Positions 1 through 6,624 of a DNA stretch of 8,699 bases are shown here, in pieces. A model generated the notes under the pieces. That model was not told the DNA's origin and searched no databases. It was given only the letters and a program-made list of their open reading frames with translations. Source of the stretch: Bacteroidetes bacterium HGW-Bacteroidetes-12 (GTDB lineage Bacteria; Bacteroidota; Bacteroidia; Flavobacteriales_E; Vicingaceae); contig PHDR01000096.1 in assembly GCA_002841035.1 (NCBI GenBank), forward strand, positions 1-8,699, given 5' to 3'. Each line of letters starts with the position of its first letter. Position 1 is the stretch's first letter. The position numbers and the translations under genes were made by a program.

Positions 1-563
1 CTAATTTTCATCCTCCAGAAAGGCAAATACGCCACATCATCCCTACCATCTTTTTCTGAGATAACTCCAAATTCTATCCTACGCAAGGTCTCGCCAGAGG
101 CTTCCCATAGAGAATTGCAATTACTACAAATGAGGACACAGCTTTCTTTCTCTGCAATGAGGTCCCATCCGCAATTGGGACACAGGGTTGAAAGGAATCT
201 TATTCCCCAATTCTGCTTCTCTTCAAAGGAAAAGTCTCCATCGCCTCTTTCCCCAACCTCCGTCGCAATGGGTCTATTGAGGATTGCATCAAAAATCGTA
301 TTGTGCTGGATAAAGATTGGAGAATAAATCAGGCTCACAACTTCTCCTATACATGCATTATGGAAGGTAACATTTTCTATTTCATTCGAATCCTCAAAAA
401 GTTCATTTTTTTTAAAAATACAAAAAGCCTCTTTAATACTAACTTTGCTTTCTCTAATAGATTTAATTTCCGTACCTGTAAGTTGAATCCCTGTAGTAAA
501 TTTCTCTAAAAATTCGTACTCAAAACTTGCTCGTCTGTTCTTTATGTTGATGGGGTTACTCAT
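1..563 (-). CDS. SmpB N-terminus joined in frame to a zinc-ribbon protein (partial, chimeric)
   Basis: Reading leftward from the ATG at 563-561, the frame stays open for 187 codons and runs off the left edge. Residues 1-56 (563 to 396) match the N-terminal half of SmpB, the SsrA/tmRNA-binding protein that rescues stalled ribosomes: NRRASFEYEFLEKF, then LTGTEIKSIRESK, then IKEAF. SmpB is about 150 residues; the rest of its OB fold and the basic C-terminal tail are missing. From about residue 57 the protein is unrelated: VVSLIYSPIFI, DAILNRPI, a zinc ribbon (CPNC at 128-131, CSNC at 146-149) and VAYLPFWRMKI at the edge. That second half recalls uncharacterised zinc-ribbon proteins that I associate with Desulfobacterota-like genomes; this is from memory. 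By hand count GC is about 43% over 1-360 and 29% over 361-540, and none of the nine leucines in the left part uses TTA. I read this as a junction of two source sequences, artefactual or real. The frame is certain; one functional gene product is not. Confidence 0.8.
   Translation of the reverse strand, partial: MSNPINIKNRRASFEYEFLEKFTTGIQLTGTEIKSIRESKVSIKEAFCIFKKNELFEDSNEIENVTFHNACIGEVVSLIYSPIFIQHNTIFDAILNRPIATEVGERGDGDFSFEEKQNWGIRFLSTLCPNCGWDLIAEKESCVLICSNCNSLWEASGETLRRIEFGVISEKDGRDDVAYLPFWRMKI
350..396. other. Probable sequence junction inside the smpB reading frame
   Basis: The recognisable SmpB sequence ends with codon 56 (Phe of NELF, 398-396). The codons that follow encode nothing SmpB-like, and within some tens of bases the composition turns from AT-rich to mixed. 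The exact crossover cannot be placed without the two parent sequences, so the interval is approximate. No inverted repeat, target-site duplication or transposase remnant is visible at the spot, which argues against a mobile-element insertion. Confidence 0.6.
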
Positions 564-568
564 TGCTG

Positions 569-576
569 CAAAAGTA
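569..576 (-). promoter_or_regulatory. -7 box (TACTTTTG) of the smpB promoter
   Basis: On the minus strand TACTTTTG fits the Bacteroidota primary sigma factor -7 consensus TAnnTTTG. The last G is only five bases before the smpB ATG, so transcription would start at or next to the start codon and the message would be nearly leaderless. Candidate -33 TTG triplets exist at 593-595 and 600-602 (complement) but lie at spacings of 16 and 23, so only the -7 element is convincing. Confidence 0.5.
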
Positions 577-616
577 AGTAATTACGTATTATCAATTATC
601 AATTTTCTATGGTCAA

Positions 617-1438
617 TTAACTCAACCCCACATCTAAGGTCATCATCACAATAAAACCACCAATAAAACCAAGTGTAGCAATATCGGTATATTTATCTTG
701 TTGTGTTTCGGGTATCACTTCTTCAACTACTACATAAATCATAGCACCTGCTGCAAAGGCAAGTGCATAAGGTAAAATGGGCTGAAAAGTAATTACTGCC
801 CAAGCACCTAACACTGCTGCAAAAGGCTCTACTATTGCCGATAACTGTCCGTAATTAAAACTTTTCCAGCGCGATAAACCTTGTCTTCTAAGCGGCATAG
901 CCACTGCAATTCCTTCGGGAAAATTTTGTATTCCTATACCTATTGCTAAGGCTATTGCTCCTCCCATTGTTGCTCCATCTAAGCCAATGGCTGCACCGCC
1001 AAATAAAACACCTATTGCCAAGCCTTCGGGAATGTTATGTAAGGTTATTGCCAACACTAATAAAATGGAACGGTGCCATTCCGTTTTTACGCCTTCCTTA
1101 TCTGAAACTTTAAAATTAATGTGCAAATGCGGCAACAGCTTGTCTAATCCAAACAAAAACATTGCCCCACCTAAAAAACCAAATGCGGCAGGAATAACTT
1201 TTACAAAACCTTCGCCTCCACTCATTTCTATAGCTGGGCTAAGTAACGACCAAAAACTTGCTGCCACCATTACTCCACCCGTAAAACCCAACATTCCATC
1301 AAAAAATGCTCGGTTCATGGTTTTAAATAAAAATACAAACGCAGCACCCAAAGCAGTTACGCCCCAAGTAAATAAAGAGGCATACAATGCTTGTTGCACA
1401 GGGCTTATCGATTCAAAAAAATGTTTTATTTCTTCCAT
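617..1438 (-). CDS. ZIP family divalent metal permease, GufA-like
   Basis: This 273-residue, very hydrophobic protein belongs to the ZIP family of cation transporters, which carry Zn, Fe or Mn into the cytosol through the inner membrane. About eight membrane segments can be seen. The family's binuclear metal-site motifs are present: HNIPEG at 134-139 in one helix and QNFPEG at 171-176 in the next. These are followed by GQLSAIVEP (197-205) and VVVEEVIPE (236-244), a pattern typical of the GufA branch. A short His-containing stretch (PHLHINF, 103-109) lies in the loop between the third and fourth segments, the usual place for a metal-binding loop. The gene lies 120 bp downstream of the metalloregulator on the same strand, and I see no TAnnTTTG box in the gap, so it may be read from the regulator's promoter. 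The family assignment is firm; the substrate is undetermined. Confidence 0.9.
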   Translation of the reverse strand: MEEIKHFFESISPVQQALYASLFTWGVTALGAAFVFLFKTMNRAFFDGMLGFTGGVMVAASFWSLLSPAIEMSGGEGFVKVIPAAFGFLGGAMFLFGLDKLLPHLHINFKVSDKEGVKTEWHRSILLVLAITLHNIPEGLAIGVLFGGAAIGLDGATMGGAIALAIGIGIQNFPEGIAVAMPLRRQGLSRWKSFNYGQLSAIVEPFAAVLGAWAVITFQPILPYALAFAAGAMIYVVVEEVIPETQQDKYTDIATLGFIGGFIVMMTLDVGLS

Positions 1439-1460
1439 GTTTTATATTAGTTATTGGTGT

Positions 1461-1488
1461 TGAGTGATGAGTGGTGAGTGATGGGTAT
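1461..1488. repeat. Four-unit 7-bp tandem repeat (TGAGTGA type)
   Basis: Units read TGAGTGA, TGAGTGG, TGAGTGA and a decayed TGGGTAT. It lies just upstream of the ZIP start codon, in the leader of a regulator-ZIP message if one is made. No function is evident; similar simple repeats are frequent in Bacteroidota intergenic DNA. Confidence 0.65.
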
Positions 1489-1502
1489 TTCTAAATAATT
1501 TT

Positions 1503-1570
1503 TCAACTTTATAAACTTTCAACTTTATGAACTTTATGAACTTTCAACTTTATGAACTTTATAAACTTTT
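1503..1570. repeat. Degenerate 8-9 bp tandem repeat (AAAGTTCAT / AAAGTTGA)
   Basis: Read on the minus strand, about eight units of AAAGTTTAT, AAAGTTCAT and AAAGTTGA follow one another, with a higher-order period near 25 bp. The first unit supplies the last codons and the TAA stop of the metalloregulator, so the array begins inside the gene and fills much of the spacer to the ZIP gene. A short stretch of the same flavour (TAAACTTTCTAAACTTTCC) lies at 4566-4584 between two other genes. Confidence 0.7.
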
Positions 1571-2215
1571 TACTATTAAATTTTTACTTGCTTGGTGCGA
1601 AATAACAACCGCTTTTCCGTTTACCAAAATTTTCATGGTAGAATCAAACGCAACAATATCAATTACCTTTACTTCTGTGCCTAATACCAATTGAAGTTGT
1701 TCTAAATAATTCAAATAACTTTTTGAATGTTCTTTTACGCCAACTATTACTCCTTTTTCTTCATTTTTTAAATCAGAAAGTGCAATGTCTTTGTGATAAG
1801 CTACTTTCCCATCTTTATCAGGAATTGGGTCTCCGTGAGGGTCGTACTTAGGGAAATCTAAAAATTCATCTAAGCGTTCTGTTAATTTATGGGTGTTAAT
1901 GTGTTCTAATTCTTCTGCCAATTCGTGCACTTCGTCCCATTTAAAATTTAATTTTTCTACCAAAAAAACTTCCCATAGTCGATGGTTTCTAATAATGGAA
2001 ATTGCTATATCTTTTCCTTTTTTTGTTAAATCAACACCTTGATATTTTTGGTAACTCACCAATTTTTTGTCTGCCAATTTTTTTATCATATCAGTAACTG
2101 ACGATGGTTTTGTGTTTAACAAATCGGCAATAGCATTAGTAGAAACGCCTTGGCTTCCATTTAAACTTAGTTTGTAAATGGCTTTCAAATAGTTTTCTTC
2201 AGTAAAAGAATTCAT
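1559..2215 (-). CDS. DtxR/MntR-family metal-dependent transcriptional regulator
   Basis: This 218-residue protein has the full DtxR-family layout. A winged helix-turn-helix spans about residues 5-65, with the recognition region VSTNAIADLLNTKPSSVTDMIKKL. A metal-binding and dimerisation domain spans about 70-130 (NHRLWEVFLVEKL, then HELAEELEHI), and an SH3-like FeoA-type domain about 145-218. Such proteins bind DNA as dimers when loaded with Fe(II) or Mn(II) and usually repress uptake genes. By alignment from memory, the DtxR primary ligands Met10, Cys102, Glu105 and His106 correspond to Asn8, Glu101, Glu104 and His105 here. Glu in place of Cys is the Mn-sensor (MntR) arrangement, while Asn at the first position is neither type. 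The gene is divergent from the TonB-dependent receptor and upstream of the ZIP permease. The start at 2215 is supported by a -7 box at 2235-2242. Confidence 0.92.
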   Translation of the reverse strand: MNSFTEENYLKAIYKLSLNGSQGVSTNAIADLLNTKPSSVTDMIKKLADKKLVSYQKYQGVDLTKKGKDIAISIIRNHRLWEVFLVEKLNFKWDEVHELAEELEHINTHKLTERLDEFLDFPKYDPHGDPIPDKDGKVAYHKDIALSDLKNEEKGVIVGVKEHSKSYLNYLEQLQLVLGTEVKVIDIVAFDSTMKILVNGKAVVISHQASKNLIVKSL

Positions 2216-2234
2216 AGCTAATTTTAATTTTATA

Positions 2235-2242
2235 CAAAGATA
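2235..2242 (-). promoter_or_regulatory. -7 box (TATCTTTG) of the metalloregulator promoter
   Basis: TATCTTTG on the minus strand is a perfect TAnnTTTG. It predicts transcription from about 2228 and a leader of about 13 bases before the ATG at 2215. No clear -33 TTG is present in the very AT-rich DNA upstream. The inverted repeat at 2274-2289 falls about 46-61 bases upstream of this start. Confidence 0.6.
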
Positions 2243-2273
2243 AAAATAAAATATGAAAATAAAATATTTATTT

Positions 2274-2289
2274 TTTAGACTAATCTAAA
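2274..2289. promoter_or_regulatory. Inverted repeat, candidate operator of the DtxR/MntR-like regulator
   Basis: TTTAGACTAATCTAAA has six perfectly paired bases in each arm and only one mismatched pair in the centre (7 of 8 pairs). It stands out as the only site with G and C in symmetric positions within an otherwise A/T-only stretch. The TTAG...CTAA core resembles DtxR/IdeR-type operators in general form. Relative to the receptor start predicted from the -7 box, it covers about -39 to -24, where the -33 element should be, a classic position for repression. That the adjacent regulator binds it is inference. Confidence 0.6.
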
Positions 2290-2298
2290 TTTATTTTA

Positions 2299-2306
2299 TA
2301 GTTTTG
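2299..2306 (+). promoter_or_regulatory. -7 box (TAGTTTTG) of the TonB-receptor promoter
   Basis: TAGTTTTG fits TAnnTTTG and places the transcription start near 2313, nine bases before the ATG at 2322. It contains the TTG at 2304-2306 that could be taken for a start codon, so that codon would not be transcribed. The -33 region is occupied by the inverted repeat at 2274-2289. Confidence 0.6.
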
Positions 2307-2321
2307 ATTAAAATTTATTTT

Positions 2322-4538
2322 ATGCGACTACTTATTATTATTTCTTTTATTTTTATACAATTTAATAGCAAAGCTCAGGTTTCGGGCAAAATTATTGACG
2401 ATAAAACAGGATTAACTTTGCCAGGAGTTAATGTTTATATACCTGCTACACAGCAAGGAGTTGCTACCAATGAAAAAGGCGAGTTTTTACTAAAAAATGG
2501 TTGCGAAAAAGGGTGTTTGCTCCAAATTCAATTTATTGGGTATGAGAAAAAAATAATTTCGATTAGTTTAGATGCTTTGAATCTGCCACTTATTATACGA
2601 TTAAAAGAAGGCGCATTAACGATGGACGAAATTGTGATTAGCTCTAATTTATATCAAACTACTTCAAAAATACCTTATCAGGTGGCTATGGTTACGCCCG
2701 AAATGATACAGCAAGAAGGCAATATTTCGTTAATGGATGTTATTGCAGAACGACCTGGTGTTGATCAAATTAAGTTTGGTCCTGGCATTGGAAAACCTGT
2801 TATTAGAGGACTTTCTTTTAGCCGTGTTCTCACTATTTATAATGGATTGCGATTAGATAATCATCAATGGGGAGCCGACCACGGTTTGGGAGTAAATTCA
2901 ACTGGAGTTGGTGGTGTTGAAGTAATTAAAGGGCCTGCTTCTATTATTTTTGGTAGCGGTGCTTTGGGTGGAGTTGTAAATATTTTAGACGAACCCATTC
3001 CTGCACAAGGAAAACAAAACACTTATTTTTTAAACACGTTGCACAGCAATAATTTAGGCGTGAAAACAGAATTAGGGCATCGTGCTGCATCAAAAAAAGG
3101 TTGGTTTTGGAGTTGGCGAAGTGCTTACGAAACGCATGCAGATTACACAGACGGAAACAAGAGAACGATAGGGAATTCAAGATTTAATAATAACGTGCAT
3201 AAATTTGATGTTGGCGTAATAAAAAAATGGGGAACTTCAAAAATATCGTATCATTATATAAGCCAAAAACTAGGAATTATTTCTGATAATGAAATGGTTA
3301 CTTCTTTGGAAACACACAGAAACGACCGTACATTTCAGCTACCTTGGCAAGAAGTTACCGATAAAATTATTACTTCGCAGAGTGCCTTTTTTCTAAAAAA
3401 TAGTGTGTTGAATTTAAAAATAGGTTACCACACCAATCAACGCTTAGAAATTGAGAGTGATGAAAAAGGGGTTGATTTGGGCTTAAAATTAAACACGAGC
3501 AGTTATGATGTGAATTATAAGTTTTCTCCCCTAAAAAAATTAGATATTACTATTGGAAGCCAAGGAAATTATCAGGAAAATACGAATTTGAATATGGCTT
3601 CAAAAATTTTATTGCCCAATGCAACGCACACCGATTTAGGCATTTTTGCTTTAATTGGTTATGAATATACTTCTTGGAATTTTTTAATTGGTTCTCGATA
3701 TGACAGCAGAAAATTAAATGTATCAACAGAAAAATTAACTAACTTACAACTGATAAATAATTCAACAACAGCTGAAAAGCAATTTTCAGGATTTACTGGC
3801 TCTTTTGGTGCAACAAAAAAACTCACAGAAACATTACTTTTAAAAGCAAGTTTTTCTAATGGATTTAGAGCACCAGATTTGGCTGAATTATTTTCAAACG
3901 GACAACATCCTGGCACAAATCGTTTTGAACTAGGCAATTCCGAATTTAGTCGTGAAGAAAATTACGAATTGGATTTAGGGTTAGAATTAAAATTTGATAA
4001 ACTACGCATTGCTGTTACAGGTTTTTACAATCAAATTAACAACTACATTTTTTTTAAACCTACCAATGAAATTAGAAACAGTTTAATGGTTTGGACATTT
4101 AACCAAAGCAATGCTCTATTAATTGGAGCAGAAACGGAATTAATTTATAAACCATTCAAAAAAATAGAGTTTAGTAATAATTTAGCGTATGTAAATGGAA
4201 AAGAAGCAAATGGAACTTTTTTGCCGTTAATTCCTCCGTTCACCTCTATAACAAAAGTAAGTTATGAATACCAAAAAATTAACTTTTCTGTAAAACATCG
4301 CTTTGCCGATGCTCAAACCAATGTTGCTGATGATGAAGAAGCCACCACATCGTATCATTTAATTGATGCGGCTGTGCAAAAAGAATTTACCACTAAAAAA
4401 CTTGTCTATTTTTTACAACTTACTGCTGCAAATGTGTTTAACACTAACTATCTTAATCACTTAGCCCTTATTCGCCCGTTTGATATTAACCAACAAGGCC
4501 GAAATTTTAGGCTAACGGTTATGGTTCGTTATTATTAA
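2322..4538 (+). CDS. TonB-dependent outer-membrane receptor, probably for a metal or metal complex
   Basis: From the ATG at 2322 the protein has 738 residues. A signal peptide (1-19, ending SKAQ) is followed by a carboxypeptidase-regulatory-like domain (about 20-95: VSGKIIDDKTG, LPGVNVYIP, GVATNEKGEF). Next come a likely TonB-box region (MDEIVIS, 101-107) and the plug (about 112-225: PVIRGLS, then VEVIKGPASIIFGSGALGGVVNIL). The rest is a C-terminal barrel with an FSNGFRAPDLAELF segment, ending in the aromatic VMVRYY. It takes a ligand through the outer membrane using TonB-ExbBD energy. The plug segment DNHQWGADHG (179-188), with two His and two Asp, recalls the plug of receptors such as ZnuD, but I would not assign zinc on that basis. 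Divergent placement from a DtxR/MntR-type gene and a palindrome in its promoter suggest control by metal. The in-frame TTG at 2304 is rejected as start because it lies in the -7 box. Confidence 0.93.
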   Translation: MRLLIIISFIFIQFNSKAQVSGKIIDDKTGLTLPGVNVYIPATQQGVATNEKGEFLLKNGCEKGCLLQIQFIGYEKKIISISLDALNLPLIIRLKEGALTMDEIVISSNLYQTTSKIPYQVAMVTPEMIQQEGNISLMDVIAERPGVDQIKFGPGIGKPVIRGLSFSRVLTIYNGLRLDNHQWGADHGLGVNSTGVGGVEVIKGPASIIFGSGALGGVVNILDEPIPAQGKQNTYFLNTLHSNNLGVKTELGHRAASKKGWFWSWRSAYETHADYTDGNKRTIGNSRFNNNVHKFDVGVIKKWGTSKISYHYISQKLGIISDNEMVTSLETHRNDRTFQLPWQEVTDKIITSQSAFFLKNSVLNLKIGYHTNQRLEIESDEKGVDLGLKLNTSSYDVNYKFSPLKKLDITIGSQGNYQENTNLNMASKILLPNATHTDLGIFALIGYEYTSWNFLIGSRYDSRKLNVSTEKLTNLQLINNSTTAEKQFSGFTGSFGATKKLTETLLLKASFSNGFRAPDLAELFSNGQHPGTNRFELGNSEFSREENYELDLGLELKFDKLRIAVTGFYNQINNYIFFKPTNEIRNSLMVWTFNQSNALLIGAETELIYKPFKKIEFSNNLAYVNGKEANGTFLPLIPPFTSITKVSYEYQKINFSVKHRFADAQTNVADDEEATTSYHLIDAAVQKEFTTKKLVYFLQLTAANVFNTNYLNHLALIRPFDINQQGRNFRLTVMVRYY

Positions 4539-4587
4539 CTAGACGATAGGATATAGATATCACATCTAAACTTTCTAAACTTTCCAA

Positions 4588-6555
4588 CTAATTCGTTACC
4601 ATTTCATACCTAATCATTTCTTTTTTAATAGCGGAAAGCATTCCTGACTTACCATCCGTTTTAGCTTTGATTGGAATATCTTCATTCACATAATAGGAAT
4701 AGGGATAATAATCGCTATTTAACCTAAATCCAAGTAATTCAAAATTAACCGACTTTTGATTTTCTGTGCTTTCCAACAACAATTGATAGGCTGTTTGGTG
4801 GCTATGTTTCATGCTCTCTACCGTTTTTTCACCTCCTCTAATTTCATAATAATTTAATCTTAAAAAGGCTATCTCGCTTACGTTATAATAACTAAAAATA
4901 GATGCAAAATTAGGTTCTAAATAATGAATTTTATATGCTTTATTCATGGCTACACCTCTAATGCTTAATTGATTATACAACTGTTTCATGAGTGTATAAT
5001 GTTTAAAATTTTCTTTTTGTATGTCTTCCAAAAAAACAAACTTTCTATCATCAAAAGAGGAGTTAAGTTCCGTAAGTATTTCTTTTAAATAGGCTTTGTT
5101 ATGTTCATTATTTTGCACTAAAACCAAATCATTTCCTTCTTTAATAAAAAGATTGGGATTTTCTATAACAATAAGTTTTTTATTAGATACAGTTGTTTCA
5201 AAATCTTGTTCCAAGAGAGATTGAGCAAAATCGCCATGCCTAATATTCTCCCTACTCAAATATTCTGTTAGATGAACGTCTCTAATAGCTTTATCATAAT
5301 AAAAACTTAGTGCATAGGTTAATATACATTCATTACAATTATTTAATTCTAAGGCTTTCTCATAAAAATATACAAAAGCATCTGCATAAGTAATAAATGG
5401 AACTTGTTCCCAATAGAATTGTGTTTTAATATTTTTTAAATCAGTAGGGTTTAATGCTATAAATCTGGCATCAAACTTTTCTAACAAATGATTTTTTAGA
5501 GGTATTTTTTTTCTTACATTATCAATAGTAGTAGTATCCAAATAGCGATAAGTAATAAAATTTTGTTCCCAGCGTTGGTCAAATGCATAACATTTTCTTC
5601 TAATGGCTTCCATCAGGTAATAAATATAAGTTGGGTTATCAGGTTCTAATAAATGAAATGCAAAAGCTCGTTCAATGCACTCATCAAAACCACCCTCAAC
5701 AGGTTTAACAAGCAATGCCTGTAATATTAATGGTTTAGCTTTGTTTTTGAATTCATTGAACCGTTCGGCACTTACTACAAAAAGTTGTTTCTTATCTAAA
5801 TTTGGTTTGGCGTACGCTTGGTCTTTTTCGTAATACGCAATTCGTTCTTGTGATGGAGGAAAATGTGGGTTTTTCAATTCCCACTTGTTTTCCATTCTGG
5901 CTAATTTTTTTTGCTCCAAGCGTTCTAAAATCCGATAATAATTTAGCAGTCCAGAATGAAAATAAGATGTTTGTTTTAGCCAAACAGAAGCTAACGAGTC
6001 TGCTGCTAATTCTTGACTTTGAGAAAAATGTGAGGATGGTTTTTTATTGCTTCCGAAAAGACCCCAATCTATTCCTACAGTATGGTTGATTAGAAACCTT
6101 TTTAAATAATGTTGTTCATGATAATGTGCCAACTCATGCAGCATCATGGCTGCTAATGTAGCTTCATCGGTTAGTTCGGAAAACACACCTAAATTTATAT
6201 ACAGTTGTCCGGCAGGTGTTATATCTGCACCAAAAGTGCCTTCTTTCCTTATATAGACATGAATAGCACTATCATTTCTCAACGTCTTGGGTAATACTTT
6301 TTGAAGCACTTCATTCAAATAAGCTTCCATTTCAAGGTAATTCAATAATAAATCAGAATTTAATTCATCACTAATTTGTTTTCCAGCAATTAATGAAAAC
6401 TGATAGGTTAGTCGGTTGTACTTAGCACTTTTGGTATAATTTGGTGCTCTTTCGTAAATATAATTAGTTGCATAAGCACTTTCTTTAAAAGGCTCTTTTT
6501 GCTGTGCTTTAATAATAAATGGGAGTAAGAATAAAAGTAGTACGAATTTCCTCAT
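4588..6555 (-). CDS. Secreted M48-family zinc metallopeptidase with long C-terminal extension
   Basis: The 655-residue protein starts with a signal peptide (MRKFVLLLFLLPFIIKAQ), so it should leave the cytoplasm, probably to the periplasm. The catalytic motif is HELAH at 140-144 (His140, Glu141, His144), preceded by ITPAGQLYINLGVF, the usual position of the family's substrate-side strand. The third zinc ligand is probably Glu182 in QELAADSLA. NPHFPPSQERI (229-239) matches the conserved HPP-S-ER-I segment of BepA/LoiP-like soluble M48 enzymes, which act in outer-membrane protein quality control. The remaining 400 residues are not a domain I recognise. A stretch near 291-320 looks like helical repeats, but there is no clear TPR array as in BepA. 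The gene converges with the TonB receptor (49 bp apart) and follows the LpxH-like gene by 69 bp on the same strand. The peptidase class is well supported; the substrate is unknown. Confidence 0.85.
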   Translation of the reverse strand: MRKFVLLLFLLPFIIKAQQKEPFKESAYATNYIYERAPNYTKSAKYNRLTYQFSLIAGKQISDELNSDLLLNYLEMEAYLNEVLQKVLPKTLRNDSAIHVYIRKEGTFGADITPAGQLYINLGVFSELTDEATLAAMMLHELAHYHEQHYLKRFLINHTVGIDWGLFGSNKKPSSHFSQSQELAADSLASVWLKQTSYFHSGLLNYYRILERLEQKKLARMENKWELKNPHFPPSQERIAYYEKDQAYAKPNLDKKQLFVVSAERFNEFKNKAKPLILQALLVKPVEGGFDECIERAFAFHLLEPDNPTYIYYLMEAIRRKCYAFDQRWEQNFITYRYLDTTTIDNVRKKIPLKNHLLEKFDARFIALNPTDLKNIKTQFYWEQVPFITYADAFVYFYEKALELNNCNECILTYALSFYYDKAIRDVHLTEYLSRENIRHGDFAQSLLEQDFETTVSNKKLIVIENPNLFIKEGNDLVLVQNNEHNKAYLKEILTELNSSFDDRKFVFLEDIQKENFKHYTLMKQLYNQLSIRGVAMNKAYKIHYLEPNFASIFSYYNVSEIAFLRLNYYEIRGGEKTVESMKHSHQTAYQLLLESTENQKSVNFELLGFRLNSDYYPYSYYVNEDIPIKAKTDGKSGMLSAIKKEMIRYEMVTN

Positions 6556-6624
6556 AATAACAACAGATTTGAAATAATGCTGTTCATTATCAATAATTAA
6601 GCCATTTGTTAATTTTTTGTTAAT

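Noticed and set aside
1..3. CTA at the left edge read as a TAG stop on the minus strand
   Set aside because: That frame has further stops just upstream; the coding frame ends with ATT-AG at the edge and remains open.
115..509. Two plus-strand frames (115-327 and 303-509)
   Set aside because: They lie antisense to the SmpB/zinc-ribbon frame, have no recognisable domains and no promoter, and the minus-strand frame has clear family motifs.
583..616. ATCAATT repeats upstream of smpB as an operator
   Set aside because: They are direct, A/T-only and similar to ordinary intergenic sequence elsewhere in the window (6586-6600); no symmetry suggests a binding site.
987..1463. 158-residue plus-strand frame opposite the ZIP gene
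   Set aside because: It is a shadow of the permease; composition is unnatural and the minus-strand product has HNIPEG and QNFPEG.
2944..3180. Minus-strand frame inside the receptor gene (likewise 3659-3937)
   Set aside because: Both are antisense to a well-supported TonB receptor and show no features of their own.
4539..4587. Bidirectional terminator between the convergent receptor and M48 genes
   Set aside because: Only a weak, AT-rich partial symmetry (GATATAGATATC) is present, with no G/C stem and no T-tract in position.
5792..6089. Short frames on both strands within the M48 gene
   Set aside because: They overlap the catalytic part of the peptidase and have no independent support.
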